DNA from: Flavobacteriales bacterium UBA7325
Lineage (GTDB): Bacteria > Bacteroidota > Bacteroidia > Flavobacteriales_D > Crocinitomicaceae
Direction: 5' to 3'
NCBI GenBank assembly: GCA_002471375.1
Contig: DKPV01000002.1
Location: 8,447 to 48,292, forward strand
Length of the DNA stretch: 39,846 bases
Shown piece after piece: positions 8,972-16,412 of the stretch; position 1 is the first letter of the stretch, and each line of letters begins with the position of its first letter. The notes beneath the pieces are model-generated. The model was not told the origin of the DNA, ran no database searches, and saw nothing but the letters and a program-made list of their open reading frames with translations. A program made the position numbers and the translations under genes.

Positions 8972-9853
8972 ATGGAAAGAGTAGAAGTACTAAAGACATA
9001 TAAAGTATACATTGGAGGTAAGTTTCCTCGAACGGAGTCGGGTCGTTACTACATCCCTGAGAATGGGAAGGGTGAACCTCTAGGTAATATATGTTCTTGT
9101 TCTCGCAAGGATGTTAGAAATGCAGTAGTGGCAGCTCGAAAGGCACAAGGTGGATGGGCTGGTCGTGCAGCATTCAATCGTGGTCAAGTAATGTATCGAA
9201 TAGCAGAAATGCTGGAAGATAGAAAAGCGCAGTTTATTGACGAAATTTCATTTCAAGGTGCATCTAAGAAGAAAGCTGAGGATGAAGTTAATACTGCTAT
9301 TGATCGTTTAATTTACTATGCTGGATGGTGTGATAAGTACACTCAAGTTTTAGGGAGCGTGAATCCTGTAGCATCTTCTCACTTCAATTTCTCTGTTCAT
9401 GAGGCGACTGGTGTAGTCGGTGTTTTTGCTGATGAGTCAACTTCTTTGATAGGATTAGTTTCTATGATTGCTCCTGTAATTGCTGGAGGAAATACATGTG
9501 TAGTTATTGCTTCAGAGTCCCTGCCGCTATCAGCAATTACTTTTGCTGAAGTCTTGGCGACTTCCGATGTTCCAGGGGGGGTGATAAATATCTTGACTGG
9601 ATCAATGACTGAAATGTCAAAGCCGTTATCAACTCATATGGATGTCAACGCTATAGCTTATTCTGGTAAGGATGTTGATGTGTTGCGAGATTTGGAGGAA
9701 AATTCTGTATTGAATTTAAAAAGGGTAAGGTCATACTCTAAGGATTGGTTGAAATCCGGTTCGCAGGATTTATATATGATTTCGGATTTCCAAGAGGTAA
9801 AAACTACTTGGCACCCAATTGAGAATATTGGTGGTGCAAACTCTACGTATTAA
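8972..9853 (+). CDS. Catalytically dead ALDH-like protein (ALDH16 C-terminal-domain-like)
   Basis: 293 residues, about 60% of an ALDH. It carries an N-terminal ALDH-type segment (VYIGGKFPRTESGRYYIP, SRKDVRNAVVAARKAQGGW), a degenerate cofactor region (GVVGVFADESTSLIGLVSMI, then AGGNTCVVIASESLPLSAIT, VPGGVINILTG) and ends soon after the region that normally precedes the catalytic Glu. No catalytic Cys, no Glu of the LELGG block and no PWNFP Asn. The frame is clean and codon use matches its neighbours, so this is a maintained gene rather than a fragment. From memory of the family, the RKDVRNAV...GW and TSDVPxGVxNIxTG blocks resemble the non-catalytic second domain of ALDH16. Likely role: structural partner of the preceding ALDH (inference). 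Confidence 0.82.
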   Translation: MERVEVLKTYKVYIGGKFPRTESGRYYIPENGKGEPLGNICSCSRKDVRNAVVAARKAQGGWAGRAAFNRGQVMYRIAEMLEDRKAQFIDEISFQGASKKKAEDEVNTAIDRLIYYAGWCDKYTQVLGSVNPVASSHFNFSVHEATGVVGVFADESTSLIGLVSMIAPVIAGGNTCVVIASESLPLSAITFAEVLATSDVPGGVINILTGSMTEMSKPLSTHMDVNAIAYSGKDVDVLRDLEENSVLNLKRVRSYSKDWLKSGSQDLYMISDFQEVKTTWHPIENIGGANSTY

Positions 9854-9871
9854 TTATCTTCTAATAATCAG

Positions 9872-10213
9872 TTGTTAAAAGTAATAGTATCTATAACATC
9901 GATTGAACTAGCTGGACCTCTAAAGTTCTTTGCTTTATCAAGAAAGGCATTGAGAGTTGTAAGACAGTTAAAAACAGCCAAGCAGCTCGAGTTCAAAAAG
10001 AAAAGGTTTTGGACAACTCACTATACGATAACCTTGTGGTCTTCTAAAGAAGACATGGCGGAATTTGCCTATAGCGGTGCTCATATGGAAGTAATGAAGG
10101 AGGGTAAAGAGACTGCCAAAGAGATTAGGACGATTTCACTAACATCCGACAAGCTGCCTAACTGGACTGAAGCGAAGAAACTTCTTCAGAATGGCAAGGT
10201 GATTAGGTATTGA
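9872..10213 (+). CDS. Small cytoplasmic protein, possible DUF3291/dimeric alpha-beta barrel type
   Basis: 113 residues, starting at TTG 18 nt after the dead-ALDH gene and so probably the last gene of the deoC operon. Features seen: LKFFALSRKALRVVRQL, then a Trp-rich middle (KRFWTTHYTITLWSSKEDM) and AYSGAHMEVMKEGKETAKEI. The pattern of beta strand, helix, strand with SGAHxxxM resembles ferredoxin-like dimeric barrel proteins (DUF3291 or antibiotic-monooxygenase type). No catalytic residue can be named. No ATG is available near the beginning, so TTG is the best start. A terminator follows about 40 nt downstream. Confidence 0.7.
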   Translation: MLKVIVSITSIELAGPLKFFALSRKALRVVRQLKTAKQLEFKKKRFWTTHYTITLWSSKEDMAEFAYSGAHMEVMKEGKETAKEIRTISLTSDKLPNWTEAKKLLQNGKVIRY

Positions 10214-10255
10214 CTTGATTCAACCTTTGAAAGGGATTGAAAATATAAAAGCATT

Positions 10256-10296
10256 AAAAAACCCTGACACTCTTTCGAGTAGTCAGGGTTTTATTT
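10256..10296. terminator. Bidirectional Rho-independent terminator
   Basis: Stem AAAACCCTGAC with GTCAGGGTTTT plus an inner ACTC/GAGT pairing around TTTC. T-runs on both strands suit the convergent genes ending at 10213 and 10312. Confidence 0.9.
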
Positions 10297-10311
10297 TCAA
10301 TTGAAAATTTC

Positions 10312-10980
10312 TTATCCGATAGTAAAGGTAATCGGTAATCTACAGCGAGTTCTTACTGCTTTTCCTTTTGCTTCACCTGGCTTCCACTTCGGCATCTTAC
10401 GAACAACACGTTTCGCTTCACGATCTAATTCGTCAGTTACTCCACGTTGAATCTTCACGCCTGTAATCGATCCGTCTGGCTCAATTACGAATGAAAGGTA
10501 TACTTTACCTTGATCTCCCATTTGCATGGCCATATCTGGGTATTGTACATTTTCTTGAATCCATTTCTTCATTGCTGCTGCTCCTCCAGGGAACGTTGCT
10601 TCAACATCTGGGAAATCGATAATTTCTTTATCTACCTTCACAACAGTCTTTGGTCCCGGTGGCTTTGGTGGTGGATCACGTTTTACATCCGGCTTTGGAG
10701 GTTCAACTTTATTCTCTTCAACAATTACCTCTTCTTGAACTGGTGGTGGAACATCAACTTGCTCTGGCGGAGTTTCAACTTCCTCAGGTGTTTCTTGTTC
10801 TTCCTGTTGATAATTAATTTGTGCTACGTTATTGTCGTTGTCTTTATTGTCTTGGACATCTGCTACAGATGTAAAAGTAAATCCTGCCAATACAAGACTA
10901 CCACTAAACAATAAACCAAGCATAATGATCGGCATGCGTACACGCTCGATATTTGCTTCATTGCTTTTCTTTAATTCCAT
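10312..10980 (-). CDS. TonB-family energy transducer
   Basis: 222 residues. One N-terminal membrane anchor (about residues 15-37), a Gln/Glu- then Pro-rich periplasmic spacer (about 50-115, including VPPPVQEEV and RDPPPKPPGPK), and a C-terminal TonB domain (about 125-222) with ATFPGGAAAMKKWIQENVQY, GKVYLSFVIEPDGS and MPKWKPGEAKGK. This is the typical Bacteroidota gating-protein form. It couples the proton-motive force at the inner membrane to outer-membrane TonB-dependent receptors. No exbB/exbD or receptor gene is in the window, so this is a single-gene transducer with unknown partner. Confidence 0.92.
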   Translation of the reverse strand: MELKKSNEANIERVRMPIIMLGLLFSGSLVLAGFTFTSVADVQDNKDNDNNVAQINYQQEEQETPEEVETPPEQVDVPPPVQEEVIVEENKVEPPKPDVKRDPPPKPPGPKTVVKVDKEIIDFPDVEATFPGGAAAMKKWIQENVQYPDMAMQMGDQGKVYLSFVIEPDGSITGVKIQRGVTDELDREAKRVVRKMPKWKPGEAKGKAVRTRCRLPITFTIG

Positions 10981-11040
10981 AATGTTCCTCTCTGGTGTGT
11001 AAATATATGCAAATTAAGTTACAAATTCTGTACCAAACAC

Positions 11041-11418
11041 TCAATAACATGCCCTGTATAAGATACGGAAGGATACAATCCCTAGTCCAGCGCCAATAAC
11101 ATCAAATAATAGGTTCCACAAGCTTACAATTATCGAGTTTTGGACGAGTAGTAGAATTGCTTCTGATAGTAGAGCCATTCCAATTGCTGATCCAAATACG
11201 ATCCGAAATGCGTGAATCCTGATTTTATCGTATTTCAACTGTTTCTTACATGCTCCTAGCCAGGTGTGTACGAATCCTAAATATAAGAATAAGTGAACAA
11301 ACGACCTTGAGGGTATACAATCGAAATACAAAAGTTGCTTCTCCGGAAGTGGGGCGCAAATGATGAGCATCATCATTGCAAACCAGATAATTCCGGGAAG
11401 AATAATTCGAATAGGCAC
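11041..11418 (-). CDS. VanZ-like small membrane protein
   Basis: 125 residues with four predicted membrane segments (about 7-22, 38-55, 70-90, 97-117). SRSFVHLFLYLGFVHTWLG, a mid-protein Glu in LLSEAILLLVQ, and WNLLFDVIGAGLGI fit the VanZ-like family pattern (H-x-F, E-x-x-Q, D-x-x-x-N/D-x-x-G). Start is GTG at 11418, nine nt after the gcvH stop, implying co-transcription with gcvH. Function unknown; VanZ relatives influence teicoplanin resistance in Gram-positives, which should not be read across. Confidence 0.75.
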   Translation of the reverse strand: MPIRIILPGIIWFAMMMLIICAPLPEKQLLYFDCIPSRSFVHLFLYLGFVHTWLGACKKQLKYDKIRIHAFRIVFGSAIGMALLSEAILLLVQNSIIVSLWNLLFDVIGAGLGIVSFRILYRACY

Positions 11419-11427
11419 TGTTGGTCT

Positions 11428-11805
11428 TTATCCGATCAACTCAGCGTAAGCGGCTGCGTCAAGCAAATTTTCTAATTCACTGGCATCGGACATCTTCACT
11501 TTTATCATCCATCCTGCCTCATAAGGATAACTGTTTACAACTTCTGGATTTGCTTCTAACTCCTCATTGAATTCTGTAATTTCTCCAGAAACTGGCATGA
11601 ACAAATCAGAAACAGTCTTTACAGCTTCAACAGATCCAAATACCTCTTCGATATCTAGTGTTTCGCCTTCTGTTTCGATCTCAACATATACAATGTCACC
11701 AAGTTCTCCTTGGGCAAAATCAGTAACTCCAATTGTGGCAATATCGCCATCCACCTTGATCCATTCGTGATCTTTAGTGTATTTCAGATTTTCAGGTATG
11801 TTCAT
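11428..11805 (-). CDS. gcvH: Glycine cleavage system H protein
   Basis: 125 residues, normal length. Lipoylated carrier that moves the aminomethyl group between the P, T and L proteins of the glycine cleavage complex. Lipoyl-lysine Lys63 in FGSVEAVKTVSDL; the opening NLKYTKDHEWIKVDGD and the closing PYEAGWMIKVKM are standard. ATG at 11805, with a -7 box TACATTTG at 11825-11832. Other gcv genes are not nearby. Followed by the vanZ-like gene. Confidence 0.96.
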   Translation of the reverse strand: MNIPENLKYTKDHEWIKVDGDIATIGVTDFAQGELGDIVYVEIETEGETLDIEEVFGSVEAVKTVSDLFMPVSGEITEFNEELEANPEVVNSYPYEAGWMIKVKMSDASELENLLDAAAYAELIG

Positions 11806-11824
11806 ATGAAATATATTTTGACAA

Positions 11825-11832
11825 CAAATGTA
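11825..11832 (-). promoter_or_regulatory. Putative -7 box for gcvH
   Basis: Minus-strand TACATTTG, exact TAnnTTTG match, 19 nt upstream of the gcvH ATG. Motif match only; no convincing -33 box. Confidence 0.45.
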
Positions 11833-11898
11833 ATTTTTTTTGAACTGAAAAGAGCGCTATTCCTATTTAGTTCTGCACAATTCTGTGAACTTTTTAAC

Positions 11899-11906
11899 TA
11901 AATTTG
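11899..11906 (+). promoter_or_regulatory. Putative -7 box abutting the prfB start
   Basis: TAAATTTG, exact TAnnTTTG match, ending 6 nt before the ATG at 11913. Transcription would begin at or within a few bases of the start codon, giving a leaderless mRNA. It also rules against the in-frame TTG at 11904, which lies inside the box. Confidence 0.45.
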
Positions 11907-11912
11907 TTAGCT

Positions 11913-12998
11913 ATGGTGAATCAAGATCAATTGAAGGATTTGGGAATCCGAATCGAAAAAATTGGTGAGTATCTGAAGATAAAAGATAAACGCCTTGAGG
12001 TACAGGAAGCTGAGCTTAAGACTCAGGATCCTGGGTTTTGGGATGATCCAAAAAAGGCAGAGGTTCACATGAAATCAATTCGCGGGATTAAGTTTTGGAT
12101 TACTTCCTTTGATGGCCTCGTAGAACTTAATGGTGACTTAGAAGTACTTTTTGAGTTTGCTAAGGAGGGAGAAGGGGATGAAGAAGAGGTTGATAAACTG
12201 TTCGATAGTTTGACAGTAGCTATCGAAGAACTGGAGCTAAAAAATATGCTCTCTGGCGAAGAAGATGGTTTGAGTGCCGTTTTACAAGTCACTGCTGGTG
12301 CTGGTGGTACTGAAAGCTGTGACTGGGCTGCTATGTTGATGCGTATGTATACAATGTGGGGTCAGAAAAATGGCTACAAGATAAAGGAGCTAAATTACCA
12401 AGATGGCGATGTTGCCGGGATTAAGACGGTTACTTTAGAATTTACTGGAGACTTTGGTTTTGGTTATTTGAAAGGAGAAAACGGTGTTCATCGCTTAGTT
12501 AGAATATCTCCGTTTGATTCAAATGCTAAAAGACATACTTCTTTCGCTTCAGTCTATGTATACCCATTAGTAGACGACTCAATTGAGATTGATGTGAACC
12601 CCGGTGATATAACTTGGGAAACGTTCAGAGCTGGAGGAAAAGGTGGACAAAACGTAAACAAGGTTGAAACGGCTGTGCGATTAAGGCATGCACCATCAGG
12701 CATTATCATAGAAAATTCAGAATCGCGATCTCAGCTGGGCAATAAAGAAAAAGCGATGCAGTTATTAAAGTCTCAGCTTTATGAACTTGAGTACCGTGAG
12801 CGAATGGAAAAAAGAGCAGAGATAGAAGCTGACAAAAAGAAAATAGAGTGGGGGTCTCAGATAAGAAATTACGTAATGCACCCGTATAAACTAGTCAAAG
12901 ATGTCCGCACTGGATTTGAGACTGGTAATGTGGATGCGGTAATGGATGGAGGGCTTGATGAGATATTAAAATCCTACTTAATGACATTTGGGAGTTGA
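11913..12998 (+). CDS. prfB: Peptide chain release factor 2
   Basis: Class I release factor recognising UGA and UAA stop codons. 361 residues. The SPF specificity tripeptide is at 199-201 (LVRISPFDSNAKR), which separates RF2 from RF1, and the catalytic GGQ is at 244-246 (RAGGKGGQNVNKVET). The frame is continuous from the ATG: the internal TGA programmed +1 frameshift site of E. coli prfB is absent; the matching position reads GAG TAT CTG AAG. The ATG at 11913 is preferred over TTG 11904 (see -7 box). Divergent from gcvH. Confidence 0.97.
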   Translation: MVNQDQLKDLGIRIEKIGEYLKIKDKRLEVQEAELKTQDPGFWDDPKKAEVHMKSIRGIKFWITSFDGLVELNGDLEVLFEFAKEGEGDEEEVDKLFDSLTVAIEELELKNMLSGEEDGLSAVLQVTAGAGGTESCDWAAMLMRMYTMWGQKNGYKIKELNYQDGDVAGIKTVTLEFTGDFGFGYLKGENGVHRLVRISPFDSNAKRHTSFASVYVYPLVDDSIEIDVNPGDITWETFRAGGKGGQNVNKVETAVRLRHAPSGIIIENSESRSQLGNKEKAMQLLKSQLYELEYRERMEKRAEIEADKKKIEWGSQIRNYVMHPYKLVKDVRTGFETGNVDAVMDGGLDEILKSYLMTFGS

Positions 12999-13114
12999 AT
13001 GTAATCTAAGTGTTGATTTATCGATAAAAATGAATTATTCGTCGATTATTTTAAGAAATATCCATTTTTTGGATTGAATTTTGAATACCTAGAGCTGCGT
13101 GTCGATGAATTACT

Positions 13115-13122
13115 TATATTTG
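13115..13122 (+). promoter_or_regulatory. Putative -7 box upstream of the 13198 gene
   Basis: TATATTTG, exact TAnnTTTG match; transcription would start just before the tandem repeats at 13131, placing them in the mRNA leader. No -33 box with proper spacing was found. Confidence 0.35.
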
Positions 13123-13130
13123 CGATCGCT

Positions 13131-13180
13131 TAAACCTTGAAAGCTAAATCTTGAAAAGCTAAACCTTGAAAAGCTTCAAG
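13131..13180 (+). repeat. Three tandem 14-15-bp repeats with a hairpin, in a 5' leader
   Basis: Copies are TAAACCTTGAAAGC (13131), TAAATCTTGAAAAGC (13145) and TAAACCTTGAAAAGC (13160). The last copy is followed by TTCAAG, making a perfect hairpin CTTGAA-AAGC-TTCAAG at 13165-13180, 17 nt before the ATG of the next gene. The CTTGAA of the earlier copies could pair with the same TTCAAG, so alternative structures are possible. Regulatory meaning is inference. Confidence 0.75.
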
Positions 13181-13197
13181 TGATAAGAATTTTTACA

Positions 13198-13563
13198 ATG
13201 AATTTGAATACAGTATTTTTAAGAGAAGGATCACCATTTTCTGCTTACATTGGTGAGTGGGCCGAGGGCCTAGGGATCTCTGTCGCTCCTTATAGTTTCA
13301 AACCAACGGAAGATCAAGTTCCTGATGGCTTGTTATTGATTAATGAAAATCAAGATATCCGTAAGGATATCGATGAAATTCATTCTCACTACGACACAAA
13401 ACACATCCCAACACAAAAAATTGATTTGAACGGAACTCTACAAGTTGCTGTCAACAATTTCAGAATGTGGGTTGACAACAATAAGTGCAAGCAAGTTCTT
13501 ATTATTGGATCTGATGATCTAGTAAAGAATGAAAACTTAGAGCGCTTCCTTAAAGGGATCTAA
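13198..13563 (+). CDS. Uncharacterised small protein
   Basis: 121 residues, not recognised as a named family. Soluble, no signal peptide or membrane segment. It opens with MNLNTVFLREGSPFSAYIGE and contains LLINENQDIRKDIDEIHSHY, QVAVNNFRMWVDNNKCKQVL and IIGSDDLVKNENLERFLKGI: alternating strands and helices as in a small Rossmann-like or flavodoxin-like alpha/beta fold. ATG at 13198 is preferred; an in-frame GTG at 13180 would add six residues but falls on the hairpin. Codon use resembles that of its neighbours. The leader carries tandem repeats. Confidence 0.7.
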   Translation: MNLNTVFLREGSPFSAYIGEWAEGLGISVAPYSFKPTEDQVPDGLLLINENQDIRKDIDEIHSHYDTKHIPTQKIDLNGTLQVAVNNFRMWVDNNKCKQVLIIGSDDLVKNENLERFLKGI

Positions 13564-13564
13564 A

Positions 13565-13988
13565 TTATCTCATTGACATAGTGTTTTCAGGACTTCCCTC
13601 GAATTCCACATCAACAGCTTCATAAAGTTCAATTCTTTGACCTTTTATATGAAGAGATTTTTCGTAGCTGTAGGATTCTATCTCATCTGCAATGGTTACG
13701 CCGGCTGCGATCAATTCAGCTTGAAAGGATGCTAGATTGTCGACGCGCAGATTCAACATCGCTTGTTGGGATTTATCACCAAAATAATCCGTGTCAGCCT
13801 CAAATGCCCCTAATTTTAGATAACCTTTCGTTGGAGAGGTGTGCCATTAAATTCGAATAGCACTCCGTAGCCATTGGTCGTCATTCCTAGCACTTCGGTA
13901 TACCAGTTACGCATTCGTTTTGAATCATTCTGCTTTAGAAAAATACCACCTATTCCTGCAACTCCTATAAATCTAGTTTTTGTTTCAT
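13565..13988 (-). pseudogene. Glyoxalase/VOC-superfamily protein, frameshifted
   Basis: Three frames must be joined to read one VOC-fold protein. From ATG at 13986-13988 the frame reads MKQK and soon stops; one more A in the run of five restores FIGVAGIGGIFLKQNDS and RNWYTEVLGMTTNGYGVLFE. Near 13840 (after FNGTPLQ) the frame shifts again to TKGYLKLGAFEADTDYFG, then LNLRVDNLASFQAELIAAGV and GQRIELYEAVD to the stop at 13565. Two indels, one of them in a homopolymer. The usual metal-binding Glu in IELYE is kept. It sits 38 nt downstream of lysA. Sequencing error cannot be excluded, but two lesions favour real decay. Confidence 0.8.
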
Positions 13989-14026
13989 CGTAGCTAAAAT
14001 GTACATAAAATACTGGATTGAATTAC

Positions 14027-15232
14027 CTACTCAATAACGGGTATTTCTGTTCTATAGAGATCTTCTATGGTTTCTCTTCTTCTGATCAGGTGTAATTCAC
14101 CGTTATACAACATAACTTCGGCTGGTCTCAATCTCGCATTGTATTGATTACTCATGGAAAATCCATATGCTCCTGCGTTTGAAATCGCGAGCACATCTCC
14201 TTCTCGAACTTCATTCAGCATTCGGTCATATCCAAATGTATCGCTTTCACAGATGTTCCCTACAATAGAATAGAGTTTTCGATCACCATTTGGATTTGAA
14301 ATATTATCAATTTTGTGATAAGCATTGTAGAACATTGGTCGCAATAAATGGTTTTGACCACTATTGACTCCAACAAATACCGTAGAAGTTGTTTGTTTCA
14401 CAACGTTCGTGGAGACAAGCAATTTGCCACATTCGCTTACAATATATTTGCCGGGCTCAAACCAAAGTTCAAGATCTCTACCGTAGGATTTACAGAATTC
14501 TTGGAAAGATTCAGTGATGCGTACACCTATCTTCTCAATGTCAGTCACTATTTCTCCTTCTTGATACGCAACTTTAAATCCGCTCCCAAAATCCATGAAT
14601 TTGAGATCCGGAAATTGCTCTGCGGCATGGTAAAGAAGATCAGCGCCTCGCAAAAAGACATCAGGATCAATTATATCACTCCCGGTATGCATGTGAAGGC
14701 CGATTATATTCATGCCGTAGTTCTCAACAATTCTGCAGACATGTCTTAATTGGTGAATCGAAATTCCAAATTTTGAATCGATATGCCCGACAGAGATATT
14801 TGCATTTCCACCAGCCATTATGTGAGGGTTCACACGAATGCAGACAGGGACACGGCTGCCATATTCATTGCCGAATTTTTCGAGCATGCTCAAGTTATCA
14901 AGATTGATATGCACTCCAAGTTCTACAGCTTCTTGAATTTCAGAAAATGAAACGCAATTCGGTGTATACATTATTTTCTCCGGAGCGTATCCCGCTCTTA
15001 ATCCCAAATGGATTTCTTCAATGGAAACCGCATCAAGTCCCGCCCCCTCTGATTTAAGAACTCTTAGAATGTTGATGTTGTTCAGGGCTTTTAGCGCATA
15101 ATGAAGCTGTACCTCAAGAGGTTTAAAGGCGTTGTATAACTTTCTGTACTGGTTCATGGTTACATTAAGATCGTAGAAGTAAGTTGGTGTTCCAAACTGA
15201 TTAGCTGCTTCTAAAAGAATTGATGACGACAT
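14027..15232 (-). CDS. lysA: Diaminopimelate decarboxylase
   Basis: PLP-dependent last enzyme of lysine biosynthesis, meso-diaminopimelate to lysine. 401 residues. Fold type III (alanine-racemase-like barrel) with PLP Lys48 in LHYALKALNN, LHMHTGSDI, the glycine loop FMDFGSGFK, FEPGKYIV, and GNICESDTFGYDR supplying the partner-subunit Cys. The ATG at 15232 is chosen because an in-frame TTG at 15253 lies inside the -7 box. Single gene with its own promoter, followed by the VOC pseudogene. Confidence 0.95.
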   Translation of the reverse strand: MSSSILLEAANQFGTPTYFYDLNVTMNQYRKLYNAFKPLEVQLHYALKALNNINILRVLKSEGAGLDAVSIEEIHLGLRAGYAPEKIMYTPNCVSFSEIQEAVELGVHINLDNLSMLEKFGNEYGSRVPVCIRVNPHIMAGGNANISVGHIDSKFGISIHQLRHVCRIVENYGMNIIGLHMHTGSDIIDPDVFLRGADLLYHAAEQFPDLKFMDFGSGFKVAYQEGEIVTDIEKIGVRITESFQEFCKSYGRDLELWFEPGKYIVSECGKLLVSTNVVKQTTSTVFVGVNSGQNHLLRPMFYNAYHKIDNISNPNGDRKLYSIVGNICESDTFGYDRMLNEVREGDVLAISNAGAYGFSMSNQYNARLRPAEVMLYNGELHLIRRRETIEDLYRTEIPVIE

Positions 15233-15250
15233 AACAATATTTTGAATCGG

Positions 15251-15280
15251 CAAAAGTAATATGTTTATTTAAACAAACAA
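15251..15280 (-). promoter_or_regulatory. Putative lysA promoter
   Basis: Minus strand: TTG at 15280-15278, a 19-nt spacer, then TACTTTTG (15258-15251), fitting the Bacteroidota -33/-7 arrangement. It predicts a leader of about 12-14 nt and decides the lysA start. Confidence 0.55.
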
Positions 15281-15584
15281 CGGGTAAATATAATTTATTG
15301 TTAAAATATACACATTGAACAATTTTGCCATTAAACTGTATCAAAAGAAAAACTACACACATGAGAAAGCAACTTCTATTCTTTGCAGTCTTGCTGCTGG
15401 CATTCTGCATATTGGTTATACAGTAACATACCCGAAACATTCGAATATTGTTGTACAGAGATATAGAACCGTCTCTTGCCCATCATTCTAAAATTTAATG
15501 GATGTGATTTAGGTAGATTAAAATTATTTATCTGCCTTGGTTTTCCTACAATTTTCTTAATATCTTCGCGTTCTAATAACAGTA
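15254..15584. other. 331-nt intergenic region between lysA and the barrel gene
   Basis: Holds the lysA promoter on the minus strand and a 21-codon signal-peptide-like ORF on the plus strand (15361). Near 15541-15569 a weak plus-strand promoter for the 15585 gene is possible: TTG, 21 nt, TATCTTCG (one mismatch to TAnnTTTG). No RNA gene seen; longer antisense ORFs here look spurious. Confidence 0.5.
15361..15426 (+). CDS. Signal-peptide-like mini-ORF
   Basis: 21 codons encoding MRKQLLFFAVLLLAFCILVI plus one Gln, then TAA. The product is essentially a charged start and a hydrophobic core, like an export signal with no mature protein. It may be the 5' remnant of a decayed secreted-protein gene (in the next frame the text continues WLYSNIPETFEYCC before a stop), a small membrane peptide, or chance. 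The divergent lysA gene is on the other strand. Confidence 0.25.
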   Translation: MRKQLLFFAVLLLAFCILVIQ

Positions 15585-16400
15585 ATGACACGAATTCTTG
15601 TAATATTTATACTTGTTTGTTTGCCTGCCGGTCTCTTTGCCCAAAGACAGACTAAAAAATCGCGTTCCGAATTAGGAGTGTTGGTTGGTGGTTCTTACTA
15701 TATCGGAGATTTAAATCGATTTGGACATTTTAAAAACACCCAATTAGCTGGAGGTATAATGTATAGGTTCAATATACATTCGAGAGCAGCATTTCGATCT
15801 ACATTCAGTTATATGCGAGTGAAATCTGATGATGCTGATGCCAAATCAGAACAGCAGCAGGATCGTGGGCTGAGTTTTAAATCACATATTTGGGAATTCG
15901 CGAATGGAGTCGAGTTCAATTATTTTCCTTTTCAAGTAGGTCATAAACGATATAAAGGCACGATGTTTTTGTTTGCGGAAGTAGCCGTATTCAGAATAAA
16001 CCCCAAAACGGAATATGAAGGTGGAGATATAGCTCTTCAGCCGCTTGGAACAGAAGGACAGGGAACGTCTTTGAATAATAAGAGCAAGTATGGCCTATTC
16101 CAGGTAGCAATACCATTTGGCTTTGGAGGACGAGTTTCATTAGGAAGTCGCGCTTGCCTTGGGATGGAGTTTGGAGTTCGCAAAACCTTCACAGATTACA
16201 TAGATGATGTTAAGGCAGGTAGTTATTCTGACTATGATGTTCTACTCGCTGAAAATGGCCCTATCGCCGCTGAACTTTCAAATAGATCGGATTCTCGTTT
16301 TGGGCAAAGAGGAAATTCTGCCACAAAGGATTGGTACTTCTTCACAGGAGCGTCACTAACCTTTACGTTGGGTAAACCGACTTCTTGTCCTCCGAGATAA
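15585..16400 (+). CDS. Outer-membrane beta-barrel protein, DUF6089/PorG-like
   Basis: 271 residues with a signal peptide (cut near LFAQ, residue 20). The mature part has alternating strands ending in aromatic residues. Typical features: ELGVLVGGSYYIGDLNRFGH near residue 30, MYRFNIHSRAAFR, FNYFPF, GTMFLFAEVAVFRINPKTE, FGFGGRVSLG and a closing FTGASLTFTLG. This matches the DUF6089 family, which includes the T9SS outer-membrane component PorG. In many relatives this gene sits with uppS and bamA after nadK; here it stands alone about 4 kb away on the opposite strand. Role in T9SS is inferred from family only. Confidence 0.75.
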   Translation: MTRILVIFILVCLPAGLFAQRQTKKSRSELGVLVGGSYYIGDLNRFGHFKNTQLAGGIMYRFNIHSRAAFRSTFSYMRVKSDDADAKSEQQQDRGLSFKSHIWEFANGVEFNYFPFQVGHKRYKGTMFLFAEVAVFRINPKTEYEGGDIALQPLGTEGQGTSLNNKSKYGLFQVAIPFGFGGRVSLGSRACLGMEFGVRKTFTDYIDDVKAGSYSDYDVLLAENGPIAAELSNRSDSRFGQRGNSATKDWYFFTGASLTFTLGKPTSCPPR

Positions 16401-16412
16401 ATCACAACTCTT

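Noticed and set aside
10510..10914. Plus-strand 134-residue ORF rich in Trp, Phe and Leu
   Set aside because: Antisense to the Pro-rich spacer of the tonB-like gene; the odd composition is that of reversed Pro and Glu codons.
11913..11990. Programmed +1 frameshift in prfB
   Set aside because: The frame is open from the ATG; the in-frame TGA and the CTTTGA slippery site are absent.
12065..12292. Minus-strand Ser-rich ORF
   Set aside because: Antisense shadow of prfB over its Glu/Asp-rich stretch.
15201..15591. Two minus-strand ORFs of 71 and 79 residues in the lysA upstream gap
   Set aside because: No recognisable motifs, they overlap the lysA promoter and start, and cross the start of the barrel gene.
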